Positions 4,388-7,530 of a stretch of 7,530 nucleotides of DNA are shown here, in pieces. A program made the position numbers and the translations under genes. The DNA comes from an uncultured Clostridia bacterium. Lineage in GTDB: Bacteria; Bacillota; Clostridia; Christensenellales; Pumilibacteraceae. Each line of letters opens with the position of its first letter. Position 1 is the stretch's first letter. The DNA lies in NCBI GenBank assembly GCA_947589145.1, contig CANQCB010000071.1, forward strand, positions 1-7,530. Direction: 5' to 3'. The notes under the pieces were generated by a model. The model was not told where the DNA came from and made no database searches. It saw nothing but the letters and a program-made list of their open reading frames with translations.

Positions 4388-7273
4388 ATGATGAAAAAAG
4401 CAAGAAAAAGTCTGATCGCCGTCCTCGCTGTTTTGGTGGCTGCGATCATGATATCTACCTTCTTTGCGGCGTGCGGCGGACCGAAAGAACCCGATCCGGA
4501 AGACTCGGTTGCGGTCGTCACGTCGTTGACTCTTAACACGGACAACGTTAAGAAAACCTTCGACTACGGCGAGGCGTTTACCTATAACGGGTTGGTTATA
4601 ACAGCCAACCTCTCGGACGGTACGACGGAAGCATTGCCTGCGGCTATGTGCACGATCTCCGTTCCCGACACCAAGTCGCCCGGCGTCAAGACCGTCACCG
4701 TAACGTATAAGAACGTCAAAGCGACTTACGAGGTAACGGTGCATGAACGCGTTATGCCGCCTATCAGCGCCACCCCGCTTGCGGAGATAACGCAGGCCGA
4801 CGTCTACACCGTCGAGGCGGAGGATATCGACTTCACGGCGGTCACCGCGGAGGAAGGCACGCAGATCGTCGTCGAGACTGAGGACGAGGCTGTAAGCGGC
4901 GGTAAGTATGTCGCGAACTACGGCGTTGAACTCAACTACTTCGGATTTACCTTCACGGCGGATAAGGAGTACACCAACGCAACCCTCGTGTTCAACGTGG
5001 CTAACCCGACGACGAGAGATCTCGGTCTCGGCACCAACATGAACATATACATGAACTACAAGTCCTCCTACGACAAGACGCAGTTCAACGTTACCGACAT
5101 GACTTCCCTTCCCGTGGCAACCGTAGAGAGCGGGGAAGAGGACGCTCCCGAAACGCTTAAACTCGAGTGGGCAACCCGCGTGATCCGCGGCGTAACTATT
5201 CCCGCGGGCACCAACACGCTCACCTTCGACGTGCTCGGCGGTTCCGTCGCTTGCATCGACAATATTCAAATCTATGCCGGCGTGCCTTACGGCTCCAAGA
5301 GCATAACCGAGATAAGCGAAAAGGGCACAATCATTAAGGACGTCGAGGAGTTCGACCTTGAAAAGATAGTCGTTCGCGCGGACGTCAAGAACGCGCACGG
5401 TCTGGGCAACGGCGTTGCATTCACCGAGACGCCCAGCGTAAACGGCGCGAACACGCACGGCGGACAGAGCGTCGGCGCAATGGCGAAGGGTTCGGAAATA
5501 ACCACCGCGCTCAGACTTGCCGACAAAGCGACCATACATATTATATTCACCACCGCCGCAACAGGCACGGGGGCTAACCCCGCCGAATCGGGCGCGTATA
5601 TAGTCAAAGACAACTACGAGTTCTATATGGACGGCGAACAGCTTGACGGCGTTGTCAACTATCCCGTCAGAGCGGGCGACCCTTGGCACCAGCCTTCGCA
5701 ATATTGGGAATGGCGCAACACCAGCCTCGGCTTCTACGACCTCGAAGAGGGCGACCATATCTTCACCGTCAAAGTTACGGGAGCCGACTGCAACTGCGAC
5801 TGCTTCACCTTCGACGTGCTTTCATACGGCGAGTTTATGCAGCACCCCGCCGCATACGGCAATATCAATATGAACGGCCTTGGCACCTACACCATGGAAG
5901 CCGAGAATATCGATATGTTCTACTATGACGACGACAACATTCTTCGCAGCTATATCGTAAACGGCGATGGCGTCGGCGATGGCTACTATGGCATAGTCGA
6001 GGATCCCGCGCAGAGCAACGGAAGATATGTTAACAGATTCAACTCGGGCAGTAAGTTCAACCTTACCGTATACTCCGAAAAAGACGCTACCGTCGATATT
6101 TCGATGAGAGCGAACGGCTCTTCCAACATGGCTATCAGTCAGGCGGTTACCCTCTCCGTTGACGATCAACCCGTACCTGTCACCGCACAGACGGCGTTTG
6201 ACGCGGCAGAATGGCGCACCACCGAGCTTGCAACGGGCGTGACGATAACGGGCGGCGTGCTCCATACAATTACTCTTGCAGCTAACGACGCATTCTCGCT
6301 CGACTGCATGACCCTTGCAACCTCGAAGTACGGCGCCGATGAGTCCGCGCTTAAATCCATCAGGCTGGATACGACGGGCGTACAGACCGAGTATACAGTA
6401 AACGACCGGTTCTCCACCGAGGGATTGAAGGTCTATGCCGAGTATACCAACGGCTCGTCCGAGCCTGTGGAGCTTGGTCAGTGCCAAATCACCGAGCCGG
6501 ATATGTCACAAACGGGAGATAAGCAGATAACCGTTACTTACAACGAGCAGACCGCCGAGTACACCATTCACGTATACAACAAGCCCGAAAGCCTCACGCT
6601 CAACACCGAGGGCGCAAAGACGGAGTTCGAGTTCGGCGAGACGTTCTCTTCCGAAGGCGTAATCGTCACCGCTGACGACGGCGAGGTAACGAGGCCCGTT
6701 GACCTCTCTCTTTGCGAGGTTTCCGCTCCCGATATGTATAAGGTAGGACAGCAGGACGTCACCGTAACGTATATGGAAGTGTCCCAGACCTATCAGATAA
6801 CGGTCAAAGGAGTAGAAACGCCTGACGCTACCGTGAATGCGGAAAGCGAACCGGTAGTTGTCGAGGCGGAAAATCTCGACCTCTCGGGCATTGTTAAGGA
6901 CGCGGGCAACTACACCGAGAATTGGAACGCAAACAATAAATCGGGCGTGTCGCTTCGCGGCATTTGCGGCGGCAGCGTGATTAAGATATTCGTTCAGGCA
7001 GACGCGGCAACGACGGTAAACTTCAAATCGTCCATGTCCAAGTATGAGGCGCTTGACGTTAAAGATATGTTCACGCTGTCGCTTGACGGAGAGGACAAGA
7101 CCGTTCCTTCGCTCGTTCTCGGACGAGTAGACGGTAACGATTTCTTCAATTGGAAGGACGTTGACTTTGGCGACTTCGAACTCTCCGAAGGTTTACATGT
7201 ATTCGTGCTTACCTTCACCCAGAGCGGACCGAATATCGATAACTTCACCTTCACCGTAGATAAAGGAGAATGA
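4388..7273 (+). CDS. Exported modular lipoprotein: Big_3 domains and CBM6/35-like modules
   Basis: This is a 961-residue surface lipoprotein with no recognised catalytic domain; its likely role is to bind or display glycans on the cell surface. The basic start MMKKARK, a hydrophobic stretch (9-27) and the lipobox FAAC place the lipidated cysteine at C29. Three Big_3-type Ig-like repeats are visible at about 45-118, 656-729 and 733-806. Each shows a L-x-T-x-x-x-x-x-x-(F/Y) opening, a (Y/S)-x-G-(L/V) strand and a T-V-T-Y end. Four all-beta modules begin with or resemble the CBM6/35 EAE motif: 139-297, 314-478, 500-648 and 823-958, with VEAED, TMEAEN and VEAEN at three of the starts. Family numbers for these modules are inference. 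Module 2 ends with C-x-C-x-C at 468-472. AAAGGAG at 4372-4378 supports the ATG at 4388. A GH3 gene follows after three bases, so both are probably co-transcribed. Confidence 0.85.
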   Translation: MMKKARKSLIAVLAVLVAAIMISTFFAACGGPKEPDPEDSVAVVTSLTLNTDNVKKTFDYGEAFTYNGLVITANLSDGTTEALPAAMCTISVPDTKSPGVKTVTVTYKNVKATYEVTVHERVMPPISATPLAEITQADVYTVEAEDIDFTAVTAEEGTQIVVETEDEAVSGGKYVANYGVELNYFGFTFTADKEYTNATLVFNVANPTTRDLGLGTNMNIYMNYKSSYDKTQFNVTDMTSLPVATVESGEEDAPETLKLEWATRVIRGVTIPAGTNTLTFDVLGGSVACIDNIQIYAGVPYGSKSITEISEKGTIIKDVEEFDLEKIVVRADVKNAHGLGNGVAFTETPSVNGANTHGGQSVGAMAKGSEITTALRLADKATIHIIFTTAATGTGANPAESGAYIVKDNYEFYMDGEQLDGVVNYPVRAGDPWHQPSQYWEWRNTSLGFYDLEEGDHIFTVKVTGADCNCDCFTFDVLSYGEFMQHPAAYGNINMNGLGTYTMEAENIDMFYYDDDNILRSYIVNGDGVGDGYYGIVEDPAQSNGRYVNRFNSGSKFNLTVYSEKDATVDISMRANGSSNMAISQAVTLSVDDQPVPVTAQTAFDAAEWRTTELATGVTITGGVLHTITLAANDAFSLDCMTLATSKYGADESALKSIRLDTTGVQTEYTVNDRFSTEGLKVYAEYTNGSSEPVELGQCQITEPDMSQTGDKQITVTYNEQTAEYTIHVYNKPESLTLNTEGAKTEFEFGETFSSEGVIVTADDGEVTRPVDLSLCEVSAPDMYKVGQQDVTVTYMEVSQTYQITVKGVETPDATVNAESEPVVVEAENLDLSGIVKDAGNYTENWNANNKSGVSLRGICGGSVIKIFVQADAATTVNFKSSMSKYEALDVKDMFTLSLDGEDKTVPSLVLGRVDGNDFFNWKDVDFGDFELSEGLHVFVLTFTQSGPNIDNFTFTVDKGE

Positions 7274-7276
7274 TGA

Positions 7277-7530
7277 ATGAAGATAACCGTTAAAAAACTT
7301 GTAACTATCATAGTCAGCGCCGTGATCATGGCAGTCCTTTTGGTCGGACTTATAATAGGCGACGTAATGTGCGCGAGATACTCCAACACCATAACGATGT
7401 ATCTGTGCGGTACGGGGCTGGACGATGATTCGGAACAGACGCAAGCCGCGCGAGAGTCGGGTAACGCTCTTGCCGCGACCGTCGAAGCCGAAGGCGCGGT
7501 GCTGCTTAAAAACAACGGCGTGCTCCCTCT
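7277..7530 (+). CDS. Membrane-anchored GH3-type glycoside hydrolase, N-terminal part
   Basis: The gene runs off the window after 84 codons. A short basic start (MKITVKKL) and a single hydrophobic segment (residues 8-29) suggest an uncleaved membrane anchor or signal. After a short polar linker, residues 58-84 read as ARESGNALAATVEAEGAVLLKNNGVLPL (split here: AREsGNALAAT, then VEAEGAVLLKNNG, then VLPL). This matches the opening of the GH3 C-terminal-type domain, commonly seen as A-x-(E/S)-x-V-L-L-K-N-x-x-x-L-P-L. Finding that domain at the N-terminus fits the permuted GH3 arrangement known from clostridial beta-glucosidases, where the nucleophile-bearing barrel follows later. The substrate cannot be told. 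AAAGGAG at 7262-7268, inside the end of the lipoprotein gene, is 8 bases from this ATG. An ATG at 7273 overlapping the previous stop opens only six codons. Confidence 0.75.
   Translation, partial: MKITVKKLVTIIVSAVIMAVLLVGLIIGDVMCARYSNTITMYLCGTGLDDDSEQTQAARESGNALAATVEAEGAVLLKNNGVLP

Noticed and set aside
4283..4390. GTG at 4283 as the lipoprotein start
   Set aside because: It overlaps the promoter -35, would add 35 residues before a normal lipoprotein signal peptide, and lacks a ribosome site; the ATG at 4388 has AAAGGAG.
3268..5758. Long minus-strand open frames (425 and 479 codons) opposite the kinase and lipoprotein genes
   Set aside because: They are antisense to strongly recognisable genes, have arginine/valine-rich composition typical of reverse-strand shadows, and show no domain or ribosome site.

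Overview
The window looks like chromosomal DNA of a Bacillota (Clostridia-type) bacterium, probably an uncultured gut or rumen lineage. This is inferred from purine-rich AGGAG-type ribosome binding sites, an Agr/Com-style LytTR-GHKL two-component pair, a lipobox lipoprotein built of Big_3 and carbohydrate-binding-like modules, and a following GH3 enzyme. No species can be named from the sequence.

Layout, left to right. Positions 1-336 hold no protein gene. They contain a perfect 149-bp direct repeat with a 206-bp period (1-149 and 207-355). Each copy carries an A/T-rich bidirectional terminator hairpin and the last 19 nt of a tRNA. A 57-bp palindrome-bearing spacer separates the copies. Only the right copy belongs to a complete tRNA-Leu(CAA) gene (337-423, minus strand). 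After a short divergent promoter region comes a 433-residue ArsB/NhaD-type membrane permease (629-1930, plus).

Next is a two-gene operon with its own sigma-70-like promoter: an AgrA/ComE-type response regulator (2113-2836) and an AgrC-like GHKL sensor kinase (2836-4173), overlapping by one base. The regulator is split by a run of ten G at 2532-2541. The receiver domain is in one frame and the LytTR DNA-binding domain in the next, and nine G would fuse them. This is either a sequencing error or a natural on/off switch placed exactly in the interdomain linker. A terminator at 4218-4245 closes this operon.

The last unit starts at a promoter near 4286-4314. It encodes a 961-residue exported lipoprotein with three Big_3 Ig-like domains and about four CBM6/35-like modules. 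Three bases later begins a membrane-anchored GH3-type glycosidase, cut by the window end, in which the GH3 C-terminal-type domain comes first. Together they look like a cell-surface glycan capture and cleavage unit, with the two-component system as a plausible but unproven controller. The main points of interest are the poly-G split regulator, the tRNA-tail tandem repeat, and the fact that both plus-strand promoters flanking the two-component operon have their -35 box inside the loop of an inverted repeat.
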